From: Dastarcus helophoroides
Taxonomy: Eukaryota; Arthropoda; Insecta; Coleoptera; Bothrideridae
Assembly: GCA_028583605.1 (NCBI GenBank)
Contig: CM053336.1
Span: 27,758,312-27,822,311, forward strand
DNA length: 64,000 bases
Direction of reading: 5' to 3'
Each line of letters starts with the position of its first letter. Positions within the stretch are counted from its first letter, which is position 1. The notes under the pieces were generated by a model, which was given only the letters and a program-made list of their open reading frames with translations, was not told the origin of the DNA and ran no database searches. Below, one piece after another: positions 43,424-54,261 of this stretch. The translations under genes and the position numbers were made by a program.

Positions 43424-43712
43424 TTCGAACAGCGGTTGAATGTAAATAATCAAATGATTTTTAACAGCTCACTCAACCTTTATATACCATCCTTAAAAAA
43501 AATCAAGTTTTTACTTGACGAAAATTGTGTGGATGATTCATTTATATGTAAAATGTTAATATCTTTGAAAGAAAGAGAAAGATTGTGTTGGTTCTGGTTA
43601 TTTAGGGTAATTAAACTTTATGTGAACGTGTCTATTTTTATTGTTTATTCGTTATTGACATTTAAAAGGTTAATAGCTTTTATTTAACGTGTTGTTCTTA
43701 GTTTATTACTTT

Positions 43713-44460
43713 ATAAGAGGTTATTTAACTTTATGTAAAGGCACTCTATTTTTATGATAATTCAACCAAACCCGATTTCAGTTGAAAAGTTGTTACAAGG
43801 TTATCTATTTTTATATAATGTTGTTAATAGGTCAACTACTTTTCTTTAAAGGTTCAGCAACATATAAAGGTTCAAGGTTGGTGTCCGGTCAAATACTTTA
43901 TAGAAGGTTATTTAACTTTCTGTAAAGGCATAGCTTTATTTAACGTGTTAGTTCCCGGTTAATCACTGTACAAGAGGTCATTTAACTTGACGTAAACGTC
44001 CTTTGTTTTATGATGGTTTAGCCAAAGTCAATTTCGGTTGAAAAGTTGTTACAAAGTTATTCATTTTTATATAACGTTATTAATAAGTCAACGACTTTTC
44101 TTTAAAGGTTCAACAACATATAAAGGTTAAATATTGGTTTCAGGTTAAATACTTTATAAAAGGTTATTTAACTTTCTGTAAGTCATTTAAAAGGTTAGTA
44201 ATCTTTATTTGTTATTTCGGTGACAATGTCAAGATTCTCGGTTAAGTAGATTGTAAAAGGTTATTAATCTTTATGTAATGATGCATTTCGTTTGATGTTA
44301 TGATGTGACTTGTGAATGACCTTTCAAAGGTTTAATAACATTTGTTTTATATTTCAATGACACGTAAAGCATTAACCTCAGTTCTAAGTTGAATGATTTG
44401 TAAAATGTTTTTCAACTTTATGTTTTATCCTATTCCAACAATCGTTCTGTTTCATTTATT
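43713..44460. repeat. Tandem repeats in the P2 intergenic control region
   Basis: A unit of about 265 bp is present twice, near 43715-43965 and 43980-44200, with recurring words GGTTATTTAACTTT, GTTGAAAAGTTGTTACAA, ACTTTTCTTTAAAGGTT and CAACATATAAAGGTT. The region separates the divergent I-D-x-Q-G-F and PolB genes, so it may hold regulatory or replication elements. Confidence 0.7.
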
Positions 44461-44464
44461 AGTG

Positions 44465-44563
44465 TATAAATACGTTGAGAGAACACCTTCCCATTGTCAT
44501 TTGCACGTAGACGCAAATTCTCGTCATATATACATTTAAAAGTTTATTCACTTTTTTATTATT
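44465..44563 (+). promoter_or_regulatory. TATA/initiator promoter of P2 PolB
   Basis: TATAAATA at 44465-44472 is followed by an arthropod initiator-like GTCATT around 44496-44501, about 34 bases downstream. The PolB ATG is at 44564. Confidence 0.6.
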
Positions 44564-47500
44564 ATGAACTCTAAAACAATTTCACCTATTAGCGCCGATA
44601 TTGTAAAAACAATATCTCGAGCTTTAAAAATAATTAAGACTTTGGAAGAGGTAAATCGATTTATTAAATATTGTTACGGGCTTATCGGTTCGATGGAAAT
44701 ACACGTGACAGATTATACCCACTTTAGTACTGAATTAACTCGGCACACTTCAACTGAACAGTAACTCACTAATTATTTACTAATTGCTAACCAACTTATT
44801 GCACTTGCTTCTAACTGACTGACTCGAGGGAAAACTGACCGCCTTTTTATAGTTTCGGCCCGCGTCTTCCAGAATTTTCGGCAGATAAGGCTCATCGAAT
44901 GCCGAAATTTCTGGAACGCTTATCTGCCGTTTGTTTCGTTATCGCGGCCGCTTTCCCCTTATCAGAACCTTCTAGAAACTTTTTTTATTTACTAAATTCT
45001 ACAATTTTATTCTAAATCCTATTTCATCTATTTACATTGCGTTACAATATAATAACTGTAATATTCGATTAATAAGAACAGCTGTTGCCAATAAAATTCA
45101 TGAAGAAAACATTTTTGAGAATCCGTTACGTTTAGAAAGTAACTTATCTCTGTTACGCTGTTATCACATACAATTACGTGCATTAAAACGGAAAATTGTG
45201 AAAAGTGGTGCTGGGGTGGTGTCATCAAAATCGAAAGATATTTCCAATTTGCAGTGGTTGGACGTCGAGTCCTGCTTTTCGGGCAGAGTAAGTACTGGAA
45301 TGATTGCTAATCTTAAAGAAAAAGATCCAATCATTTTTTTAACTAAGGTATTTAGAATCTTTTCCAATAAAATTAAAAAATGTTTAATATCAACTCCTAT
45401 TATTAAAGTAAACGTTATATTTAGTGCCAATTTTATAAAACCTCAAACTGGTATTATCGATTGTAAAACTTTTTGTACTAAGAGTGCACCCATTGATTTA
45501 GGAACAAATTTAAAAATATGGTATAAAACATATGTTTTTGATAAATTGTTAACCAAATTAGAAGAGTTTGCGGAGAAAGATTCTGGATTTGCCTTATTAG
45601 AAATTTTAGGGCTAAAGGTAAATATAAGTGTTTTCAATCCATTAAAAGGTGGTAGCTCCACATATGTTCAGACCCCAAAGGTAATTGCAAATAAACATGC
45701 TGTTATCAATATCAAAAATGATGATCAATATTGCTTTCTTTGGTCGGTAGTAGCAGCTCTTTATACACCCACAGGAAGTTCGGATCGAAGATCTTCATAT
45801 CCACATTTTAAAGATGTATTAAAATTCGATTCTATAGAATTTCCAATAAAACTGAGTGATATTAAGAAATTTGAGAAAATGAACAATTTATCCATAAATG
45901 TTTATTGCTTTCATAAGAATAGAATCTTACCTTGTGTATTGAGCGATGTTAATAAACATGTTAAAGAAATTGATTTACTTCTTCTTTCAAATACCGATGG
46001 ACAAAATTTTGAAGGTGATTTTGGGCCTAATATTGGTGGACAACTTGACGCCCACCATTTTGTTTGGATAAAAAATATATCGAGATTAATTCACTCACAG
46101 CTCTCTAAAACTAATGTTAAATCATTTATTTGTAAAAGATGTTTAAATTATTTTTCTAGCAAGGAATTACTTGACAGACATAAAATCCTTTGTGCTGATG
46201 TGAATAAGTGCGCTATTAGATTACCCGAACAATCCGAAAAATATTTACATTTTAAGAATTATAAGAACAAAGAAAAAGTACCCTTTGTAATATATGCAGA
46301 CTTGGAATGTCTATTAGAAAAAAATCAATCTTCAGAAATTTCTTCATGTACAACAGAACATTACCAAAATCACATTCCTTTTAGCATTGGATATTATTTA
46401 AAGTGTTCATATGATGACTCATTATCGAAATTAAGAATATATCGCGGTAAAGACTGTATACAATGGTTCGCTCGAGAACTAAAGCAAATTTCGGAATTCG
46501 TTAATGATATATTAGAGAATATAAAACCTATGGAGATACTTACTCCAAGCCAAATTGTTGAATATGACAAAAGCACAAAATGTCATATTTGCAATGACGA
46601 TTATTCTGCAAATGATATTAGAGTTAGAGATCATTGCCATTTAACAGGTAAATTTAGAGGTGCAGCTCACCAATATTGTAACATTAACTATAAAAATGTA
46701 AATTTTATTCCTGTGGTATTTCACAATATGAGTGGGTATGACTCGCATTTTATTATAAAAGAATTGGCTTGTGGTATTAAAGGATATATTAACCTTTTGC
46801 CCGTTAATAAAGAAAAATATATATCGTTTAGCAAAGCTGTCTATGGAACAAAAATTTCATTAAGATTCATCGATTCGCTAAGATTTATGCCTAGTAGTAT
46901 TGATAAATTATCTTCTTATTTGGAAAATTCCCAGAAGATAATTACTAGGTCTTTTTGTATTAATGATGATAACTTTCAGTTATTGTCAAGAAAGGGAGTA
47001 TTCCCATATGATTATGTAGATTCTTGGGATAAAATAGAGGAAGGAAAATTACCAAAGAAATGTGAATTTTACAATACATTAACAGATAGTCAAATTACTG
47101 ATGCGGATTATTTACATGCTCAAAAGGTTTGGACAACTTTTAAAATTAACAATTTAGGAGAATATTCGGATCTTTATTTAAAAACGGATATATTACTTTT
47201 GGCAGATATATTTGAGAATTTTCGGGAAAGTTGCTTGGAAACTTATAATTTAGATGCACTTCATTATTATACCGCTCCAGGTTTAGCTTTCGATGTAATG
47301 TTAAAAACAACAAATATAAAATTAGAGCTGCTAACCGATATTGAGAAAGTAATGTTTATAGAACCTGGAATTCGAGGGGGAGTTTCGCAGTGTTGTAATA
47401 GGTATGCTAAGGCGAATAATAAATATATGGGAGATGATTTTGATACTACTCAAGATTCTATATATCTAATGTACTGGGATATTAATAATTTATATGGCGG

Positions 47501-48712
47501 GGCGATGATGCAAAGTTTACCATACAAAGAGTTTGAGTTTATTAAAGTAAATCAATTTCACACAGAAGTTCCAAACATTCAAAATTTAAAAGATGACAAT
47601 GAAGTAGATTACATACTTGAATGTGACCTAGAATATCCCAAAGCACTTCACAAACTTCATAGCGATTTACCTTTGGCGCCAGAGCACATGATACCCCCAA
47701 TTTCTTCAACAAAAATAAAGCAGAAAAAATTGTTAACCACACTTTTTTCGAAACAAAATTATGTCATTCATTATCGAAATCTAAAGCAATATCTAAATGA
47801 AGGTTTAATACTAAAAAAGGTGCACAAGGTTTTAAAATTTAAACAATTTAAGTGGTTAAAACCATACATTGAGTTAAACACAAAGCTCCGACAAAAATCC
47901 AAGAATGAATTTCATAAGAATTTTTACAAATTAATGAATAATTCGGTGTTTGGAAAGTGTATGGAGAACGTTAGAAAACATAAAGATATTAAGTTAGTAA
48001 CAAAATGGGGAGGAAGATGGGGAGCAAGGTCACTCATTTCCAAACCCAATTTCCACAGCTGTTGTATTTTTGGTGAAGATATGTTATTAATTGAAATGAA
48101 TAAATTGGAAATATTTTTCAACAAACCAATATATGTTGGATTTAGTATTTTAGATATTTCAAAAACTTTTCTGTATGAGTTTCATTACGATTATGTTCTC
48201 AAGAAATTTGAATAAATTCCAAATTGCTATACACAGACACGGATAGTCTTATTTATCAGTTTATCAATGTAGATATATATCAACGTATGAAAGAAGACAT
48301 ACATAGATTCGATACATCAGATTTTGGAGAAAATAACGTGTATGGGATACCCTTAAAAAACAAGAAGATTCCTTTACTTATGAAAGACGAAAATAATGGA
48401 CAAATTATGTTGGAATTTGTAGGACTTAGGTCTAAAATGTATGCATATACAAAAATTAACTCTGATGATATATCCCTTACAAAAAAATCTAAAGGCTCTA
48501 CTTCTGCTTCGATTCGAACTATTACCTTGGAAGATTATAAAAACTGTTTATTTTACAACGAAATTTTTCAACGAACGCAACATTTAATAAAGTCTAAGAA
48601 ACATGAAGTTTTCTCCATAAAGCAACATAAAATTGTTTTAAGTCCTTATGATGACAAACGAATTATAAATAATCAAAATACCGATACTAAACCTTGGGGA
48701 TATATAATATAA
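44564..48712 (+). pseudogene. P2 PolB, split by a solo LTR and one frameshift
   Basis: The start is ATG 44564. After 36 codons the gene is interrupted by a 375-bp LTR plus ATAT duplication. The frame resumes in phase at 45051 and is open to 48215, including 1005 codons after 45198. Blocks: CKRCLNYF Cys pair near 46135; ExoI YADLECL near 46295; endonuclease VII-like CHICNDDY ... DHCHLTGKFRG near 46580-46690; ExoII FHNMSGYDSHFI near 46720; HYYTAPGLAFDVML near 47265; motif A YWDINNLYGGAMMQ near 47472; motif B KLMNNSVFGKC near 47930. A frameshift at about 48215-48222 separates these from motif C YTDTDSL near 48230 and the DDKR end, with TAA at 48710-48712. The product would replicate the element by protein priming. 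It differs clearly from P1 and P3, so it is a separate lineage. Confidence 0.92.
44672..45046. mobile_element. Solo LTR, 375 bp, inside P2 PolB
   Basis: TGTTACGGGC at 44672 and GCGTTACA ending at 45046 give TG...CA ends. ATAT is duplicated (44668-44671 and 45047-45050), as for 4-bp Gypsy-type duplications. It contains a TATA-like TTTTTATAG near 44852 and a CTTATC/GATAAG-rich segment. A copy with the same sequence lies at 59870-61698. Confidence 0.92.
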
Positions 48713-49329
48713 GCACTAAAGACTATGTAAAACAATTTATTAATAGCCCTGCCTATGATGACTACCTTTTAACGTTTCATGCATTACCTAGAAAGTATAT
48801 CTCGGCAATGATTTCTGATACCGAAAATGCATTTGATCACCGAACTGGTATAAGAAATGATGCTTTCCAAGAAAAGTTTTATATGGGAAATTCGAGTGTT
48901 GATTTCAGAGGACCCGATATATTAATCAAAAATACTACATATCCAGGTACAGTTGGCTTATATGAACTACTCTTTAAGAAAAAGCATGCGGAATTTACAG
49001 ATACCGATTTAAAGAATTATAAGCAAATTGTTGAAAACACGAGCGCAAATAGGAGACATTTTGAATCTAAAGATCAAATTCTTGGAAATAAATCGTATAA
49101 ATATCGAAATATTCTTTCACAATTTAGATCGAGCCCCCTTAAAAGCGGTAAAGGGTTACTTATGGAAACTAACCATAAACCTATCGAGTACGTTCACTGG
49201 GATGATCCAAATGAACTTGTTGACCGTCTTCGTTTGTTAGTTGCTTCCTGTTCGGCGGGGCATACGGGTCATGCTAATGAAATAAACTCTCTAATTGAGG
49301 AATTGCGCGAAGCAGATATTATTTACTAA
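48694..49329 (+). CDS. P2 unknown protein with D-D-P-N-E-L-V-D-R-L C-terminus
   Basis: The frame of 211 codons overlaps the PolB end by 19 bases and ends at TAA 49327-49329. The start is uncertain: the first ATG is 48694, but conserved-looking sequence begins around FHALPRKYISAMI (48777), with other ATGs at 48808. Blocks are DFRGPDILIKNTTYPGTVGLYELLF, RHFESKDQILGNKSYKY, GKGLLM and WDDPNELVDRLRLLVAS, ending EINSLIEELREADIIY. I recall proteins with the last block next to Polinton-type polymerases in insects and cnidarians, without known function. The frame is intact. Confidence 0.65.
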   Translation: MGIYNISTKDYVKQFINSPAYDDYLLTFHALPRKYISAMISDTENAFDHRTGIRNDAFQEKFYMGNSSVDFRGPDILIKNTTYPGTVGLYELLFKKKHAEFTDTDLKNYKQIVENTSANRRHFESKDQILGNKSYKYRNILSQFRSSPLKSGKGLLMETNHKPIEYVHWDDPNELVDRLRLLVASCSAGHTGHANEINSLIEELREADIIY

Positions 49330-49335
49330 TTAGTT

Positions 49336-49746
49336 ATGACGCTAGATAAATTTGGGCGGCATATTACCAGTCGAAGAAATGAATCTTCATATAATTACCA
49401 TGATCCTAATATTCCAAATATTTCAGAATATTTACATTTTTAAAGTATCCTGTCTTTTATTTCGAAAGGTGTCACCAACGGTATACATATTCTGCATAAC
49501 AATAGATGTGATTATATTTTCCCCTTGAATTATGGTAAAATAGTTGATGTATATATTCAACCAAAAAATACTAAAATTTCTATAAATGGCGAAAAGCATG
49601 ATATTTCTGTGTTAATAAATAAATCATTAAAACAACGAGATACTTTATCATTCCACAAATATAATGTTTCACATTCCAATGATTCACCTTTTTTTGCCGA
49701 ATTTATAATAGAATGTCCAATCAATTTTAGTCATCCTGGGACCTGA
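49336..49746 (+). pseudogene. P2 unknown protein beginning MTLDKFGRHI, one stop
   Basis: ATG 49336 follows the previous stop by six bases. The frame has TAA 49441-49443 after 35 codons and then continues in the same phase to TGA 49744-49746, about 135 codons in all. After the stop it reads GVTNGIHILHNNRCDYIFPL, KIVDVYIQPKNTKISING and DTLSFHKYNVSHSNDSPFF. The alternating hydrophobic pattern suggests a beta-rich protein. The tight spacing with the upstream gene suggests joint expression. No family recognised. Confidence 0.55.
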
Positions 49747-49849
49747 GAAACAGCTGTTTTTAAAGTTATAAAATTTAGGTAAAAAGAAAGAGTTCTAAGG
49801 ATGAAACCTTTAAAGAGCATTAGCGAATTAAAATCTTCCAAAATGAAAA

Positions 49850-50884
49850 ATAAAGCAAACAGTATAAAACAATTAGCTTAATTAAAAAGGAAATTGTAAA
49901 TGAGCTCCACAAACCGGCTCGTAAAAAATTTAGAAGACGTCGAGTTATTGTAAGAGGTTTAAATGACCTTTTCCAAGCAGATCTTGTGGAAATGATACCA
50001 TACTCTAGAGAGAATAAAGGTTACAAATATATTTTAATTGTTATTAATTGCTTTTCAAAATATGTATGGGCGGAACCTTTGAAAACGAAATCGGCTGATG
50101 ATGTAACAAGAGCTATGAAAAATATTTTGGGTAAATTAAAAGATAATCCTAAAAATCTTCAGACTGATATGGGTAAAGAATTTTTTAATAAATCATTCCA
50201 AAAATTAATGGAGAAAAAACGCATCAATCATTACAGTGTATTTTCAACAAAAAAGGCATGTATAGTGGAAAGGGTGAACCGTACTTTAAAAATTTGATGT
50301 GGAAACAATTTAGCTTACAAGGATCCTACCGATGGATAGATCTGCTAAACGAATTGGTTAATCGTTATAACAATACAGTCCATAGTACTATTAGTTTAAA
50401 ACCTTCACAAGTTACGAAATTGAATGAGAAAGCAATACTGAAATCCTCATATACTCACATGAAAGTAGTGGGCAAAAATTTAAAATTGAATATTGGTGAT
50501 GTTGTCAGAATTAGCAAAGAACGAAAGGCATTTGAGAAAGGCTATAGACCTAATTGGTCGAATGAAATATTTGTTATTAAGAAAGTGAAGCTTACAAATC
50601 CGATTAAATATTTACTGCAAGATATGAATGGTGAAGAAATCCAAGGTGGATTTTATGAAATGGAGCTTCAAAAGGTTAAGTATCCGGATGTGTATTTGGT
50701 GGAAAAAGTGTTAAAACGTAAAGGAAGTAAACTATTTGTGAAATGGTTGGGACTTGCTGATAAACATAATAGCTGGATAAGTAAAACAGATACAGTAGTA
50801 TCAATTGCAACAGATAATGTAATGCATGTATTTGTAACAAATAAAACCATATCTTTCATATGTTTGTTTAAATCATGTGTGTAA
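49850..50884 (+). pseudogene. P2 retroviral-type integrase with chromodomain, one frameshift
   Basis: The frame opens with a basic stretch (ELHKPARKKFRRRRVIVRGL). The catalytic D-D-E core follows: FQADLVEMIPYS (D), KNLQTDMGKEFFN (D) and ACIVERVNRTLK (E). One frameshift in an A-run near 50293 moves it to the next frame, with MWKQFSLQGSYRWIDLLNE, RYNNTVHSTI, and a C-terminal region with NIGDVVRISKERKAFEKGY. The last part, YLVEKVLKRKGSKLFVKWLG, is a chromodomain-like fold; the stop is at 50882-50884. Polinton integrases join the linear element to host DNA, and the chromodomain may guide the target site. All three catalytic residues remain. Confidence 0.88.
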
Positions 50885-50939
50885 AAAACTATTTAACCTT
50901 GAGGGGGTGCAATTCAAGCCAGGTCTGGTTATAAATAAC

Positions 50940-51421
50940 CATTTAGGTTCAAAGTTCTCTGACTCCGCATTCTAGGAATATTGAAGTTCTTTAGCTCGAC
51001 CCATCATATTATATTGAAGCGAGATAACCTTGAAAGCGTCTTACTACCTTAAAGTTCTATTACCCCATATTCTAGGAATTTTGGTGTTGACCTTAAAAAT
51101 ATCATGTTACCTTCAGTGGTATTAACCTTTAAAGTGTCACGTTACCTAAAAGTTCATTAATCTCCTCTCATTAAAAATAATTATTTAAGTTCATTAGCCT
51201 CGGCTTAATGTGGCTATAAATAACTATTTGAGGTCATGACCTATATTGGAGTTCTGTGACTCCGTATTCTAGGAATGTTTAAGTTCTTTGACTCAACCTA
51301 TCATATTATATTGAAGCGAGATAACCTTGAAAGTATCTTATTACTCCATATTCTAGGAATCTTGGTGTTGACCTTGAAAATATCATGTTACCTTCAGTGG
51401 CATTAACCTTTAAAGTGTCAC
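50940..51421. repeat. Direct repeats in the right arm of P2
   Basis: A unit of about 295 bp occurs nearly twice. The words TGACTCCG, ATTCTAGGAAT, ATATTGAAGCGAGATAACC, TTGGTGTTGACC and CTTTAAAGTGTCAC recur with the same spacing at about 50957-51150 and 51253-51421. No ORF. Confidence 0.8.
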
Positions 51422-51564
51422 ATTACCTAAAAGTTCATTAACCCCCTCTCTTAAAGGTCATTAACTGACCCAAAGTCGCTCGTCATTGGTCGAAACTCGC
51501 GCATGCGCCTCAAATTGAATTGTGGCTCGAAAACCTGTTCCAGGATGCCTATAACCCCTCTACT
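51422..51564 (-). repeat. P2 right terminal inverted repeat
   Basis: Complement of 40739-40881, ending CCCCTCTACT at 51564. It directly abuts the truncated P3 PolB. Confidence 0.9.
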
Positions 51565-53448
51565 CAAAGGAATTATGTTAATCTTCCCCTTTATTTCATT
51601 TAAAGATTTAACGAAAAGATGACAATCATATCCGGAAAAGTTATGAAAGAATATGGGGAAAAATTTCGGTATGCGATATCGCAGGTTACATTCCGAATGA
51701 GCTGGACCCCTGTAATTTCCATTTAGATGACAATGATCAATCAGCAACCCTTTCCACACCTAAATCTTTTTTACAAATGTGACATACTGGTGAAGTACCT
51801 TGTAAACGTTTTTCTTCATCAGTCAATTTTTTCATGGCCTTTGGTTTCATTATAACATCATTGTACAGTCTCCTAACGTCATTAACGAGAGAATGCACAA
51901 ACTTTGAAGGTGAGTCGGGTCCTTTGTGCACTACCTTCTTGTCCAAACTTGAATCGTACGAACATTTGATGTTGTATGCAAAAGCACACGGCACATGCTC
52001 ATGCGTAGTTGTCGTCGATGATTCCAACGAGTTTGGTAAACACGTATCTACCTTTTTTTAAATACACTCAGAGTCTGCGTATATCACAAACGGCACTTCT
52101 AATTGTTTTTCAAAATTTTCAAACTTTAAATTGTTTTTGTTCGGGGAAGGCATCGTGGTTACCATTCGGTTTCAGCTCTATTTATGTTTGGTTAAAAATT
52201 GCATAGAAGTAAATCGCAACAAGCAAGAATTACACAGATAAAATCTATGATGATTTTGCGAAATTTGTTTTGAAACTAACCGGGAAAGATTTTTGATCCA
52301 AACATAATGAGCCAAGTTATCATGTTGCAATAATAGCAAATTGATATGAATATCCTTTTCTTGTCTGGTGAGATGGTATGGTCCGATAACTACATCATTT
52401 TCTAATCCAAACACATTAACACTAATGTCTGGATTTAGAAGTTCAAATTTCCCCATATCTTTAACATCTAAAGGAAATTCCAGTCCTGTAAAGTCCAGCG
52501 TCTTTTTGTTTTCCAAAACTATAATATCGGCTCCGATATTTTGGATGGATCTGGTCTTTCTGCATGTACGGACTTGGAGCTGATTGCAGAAATCATAGAC
52601 CATTTAAAACAATATTCATCTCTGTTTTTCACATTAATGCACGCCCTTTTCACAGCAATTTTTTTAGGTAACGCTATACACTGAGAGCCTTTTAATGGTG
52701 CGTATTCATTTATATTTATTTCCTAGTGACTAATATCTACCAGAGTCCAGCCACTGTCTCTCTCTTGGAATTCGTCCATTTTAGTCAAAATACTTTGTGA
52801 CATGTCATGATAAGTTTCTTTGGCATTCTCTTCATTGCAGACAATCCGCATTTTAGTCTGAAAAGCCTTAACGGATGCTTCCTCAGATCCTTCTGTCATT
52901 TTGACGTACACTGCATTCAACTCCATGTTATATTTAAAGCACTTATGTTGATTCAATTTTCTTGCAAGCTCTTGAAATATACAATCTTGCGCATCGTTTA
53001 GAAACTTTTTGGCATCTAAATTAGATTTTTCAAGATTTTCATACAATAGAGTTTCGATACGTTCCTTAAAACTGGTCTTTAAAACCTTCAACTGCTCTTT
53101 GTGAGGAACTGCAGCTTTTAAACGATGACCAATAGTTTTTTCGTGGAAATACCAGAGACTTTTTTCCACATCGATTTGACACACTTGGCATTTTTTCATA
53201 TTTGAAACGGTAGGAGTGACGGTATTATTCCAAGCAGTAGAAACAATCGGAGCAACATCAACACTTTTTGAACAAGATGGAGTAGTAGCGATAGAAAGCT
53301 TACCAGGACGAACGGCTGTTATCTTACCGCCAGATTGATCACCTGTAGATATAGGCGTAGTTTTCGAATGGACGTTTCTTTGATGACGACTCAGCAACCA
53401 ACCAGCTTGGAAACACTTTCCACAAATTTCACACAAAAAAGAACGCAT
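51565..53448 (-). pseudogene. P3 PolB, 5' part with zinc fingers, truncated at P2
   Basis: ATG 53448 starts two zinc-finger motifs, CEICGKCFQAGWLLSRHQRNVH and, about 65 residues on, CQVCQIDVEKSLWYFHEKTIGH (both C2H2-spaced). ERDSGWTLVDISH follows, then an in-frame TAG near 52725, and CINVKNRDEYCFKWS. A frame change near 52600 leads to NVFGLENDVVIGPYHL and YVWIKNLSRLV. The ExoI region is near 52090 with a stop. The endonuclease VII-like CHICKKDL ... CHLNGNYRG is split by a frame change near 51745, and ExoII reads FHNFSGYDCHLFVK near 51630. The gene breaks off at 51565. It resembles P1 much more than P2. Confidence 0.88.
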
Positions 53449-53504
53449 CTTGACAGTTGTATAGTTTTGTCGGTATAAACACGAGGAGAGTAAGGCAACA
53501 CTGA

Positions 53505-53545
53505 CCTGAATGAAAATGCTATCTCTTTTTACCGCTTTTATAGCC
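53505..53545 (-). promoter_or_regulatory. TATA/initiator promoter of P3 PolB
   Basis: On the minus strand, CTATAAAAG (53535-53543) is followed about 31 bases downstream by TCATT (53509-53513), a good arthropod initiator. The ATG is another 63 bases downstream. Confidence 0.6.
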
Positions 53546-54188
53546 CGGAACCAAGGTTGCTCATTCCTAATATAATTTTTTATCGGTCGGTAATATTGGA
53601 CAATATTAACTTATTATCATTTAAATTTATGCATGACAGACAATTCAAATTTCGCAATACCTATTTTTATTTCTTTCATGTTACAACTTGTCACGACTCG
53701 ATTGTTCCCTATAACGCATTTAGTATGTTAAATGTAATAGATAACGCATACCAAGCAGCAAGTCAAGGTCAATTTCTTAAAAGGTTATCATCCTAAAAAT
53801 TGATATTAAAAGAGTCGCTAACTTACCAAAACTCGCTTTTTATGCTAATTAAAAGAATACTTATTATAAAAATAAATTATAAGTCTATTTGATTTCCGAG
53901 AAACCGTGATCTAATTTCTTATCTAACTGCTAAATGATGTAAGGAGTTCGAACATTTAATATGCTAATTTTCATCGCATACTTTAGTTACACATACTAAT
54001 TAGCACATCAAGGTCAACTTCATAAAAGGTTATCATTCTAAAAATTGATAGTCAGGACTCGTTAACTTGTCAAGACTCGTTTTTATGTTAATTAAGAAAA
54101 TCTAGTTTTAATTTCCGAGAAATGATAACCGAATTCCTTATCTCGTTTAGCCGAAAGTAGTCAACCTCTTAGAATAAACTTTATACAA
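53546..54188. repeat. Diverged tandem repeat upstream of P3 PolB
   Basis: AAGGTCAA(T/C)TTC, AAAAGGTTATCAT, CTAAAAATTGATA, CTCGTTTTTATG and ATGCTAATT-type words recur at about 53760-53860 and 54003-54100. The unit is about 240 bp. The layout resembles the repeats ahead of P2 PolB. No ORF. Confidence 0.6.
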
Positions 54189-54261
54189 GGCTTGGTGGTC
54201 CAGTGGTCAATGTGTCGGATTCTGGTCAGGTAAGTATTAAGTTCGAATCCCGACGGAGCCA
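54189..54261 (+). other. tRNA-like sequence (tRNA pseudogene or SINE head)
   Basis: GGCTTGG at the 5' side pairs imperfectly with CGGAGCC at the 3' side. TGGTCCAGTGG fits an A box and GTTCGAATCCC fits a B box, at tRNA-like spacing. The anticodon arm does not fold well. T-runs follow within ten bases. A tRNA-derived SINE start or tRNA pseudogene is more likely than a working tRNA. Confidence 0.4.

Larger units (their letters stand above)
40739..51564 (+). mobile_element. P2: Polinton/Maverick-type element with both TIRs, 10.8 kb
   Basis: 143-bp inverted repeats at 40739-40881 and 51422-51564 begin AGTAGAG(A/G)GG; Polintons also begin AG. Between them are, left to right, a coiled-coil-type protein (-), an I-D-x-Q-G-F family protein (-), PolB (+), two unknown proteins (+) and a chromodomain integrase (+). 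The outside 6-mers GACAGG and CAAAGG match at four of six positions, so a 6-bp duplication is doubtful. The two flanks belong to different sequences (a Jockey-like element and P3 PolB). No capsid, protease or FtsK-type ATPase gene is recognisable. Confidence 0.88.

Noticed and set aside
44564..44764. Independent 66-codon gene at 44.56 kb
   Set aside because: It is the PolB N-terminus read into the solo LTR; the second half is LTR sequence.
51451..51759. Single ORF appearing to fuse PolB with a new C-terminus
   Set aside because: The last 35 codons are the P2 TIR read through, not a real protein end.
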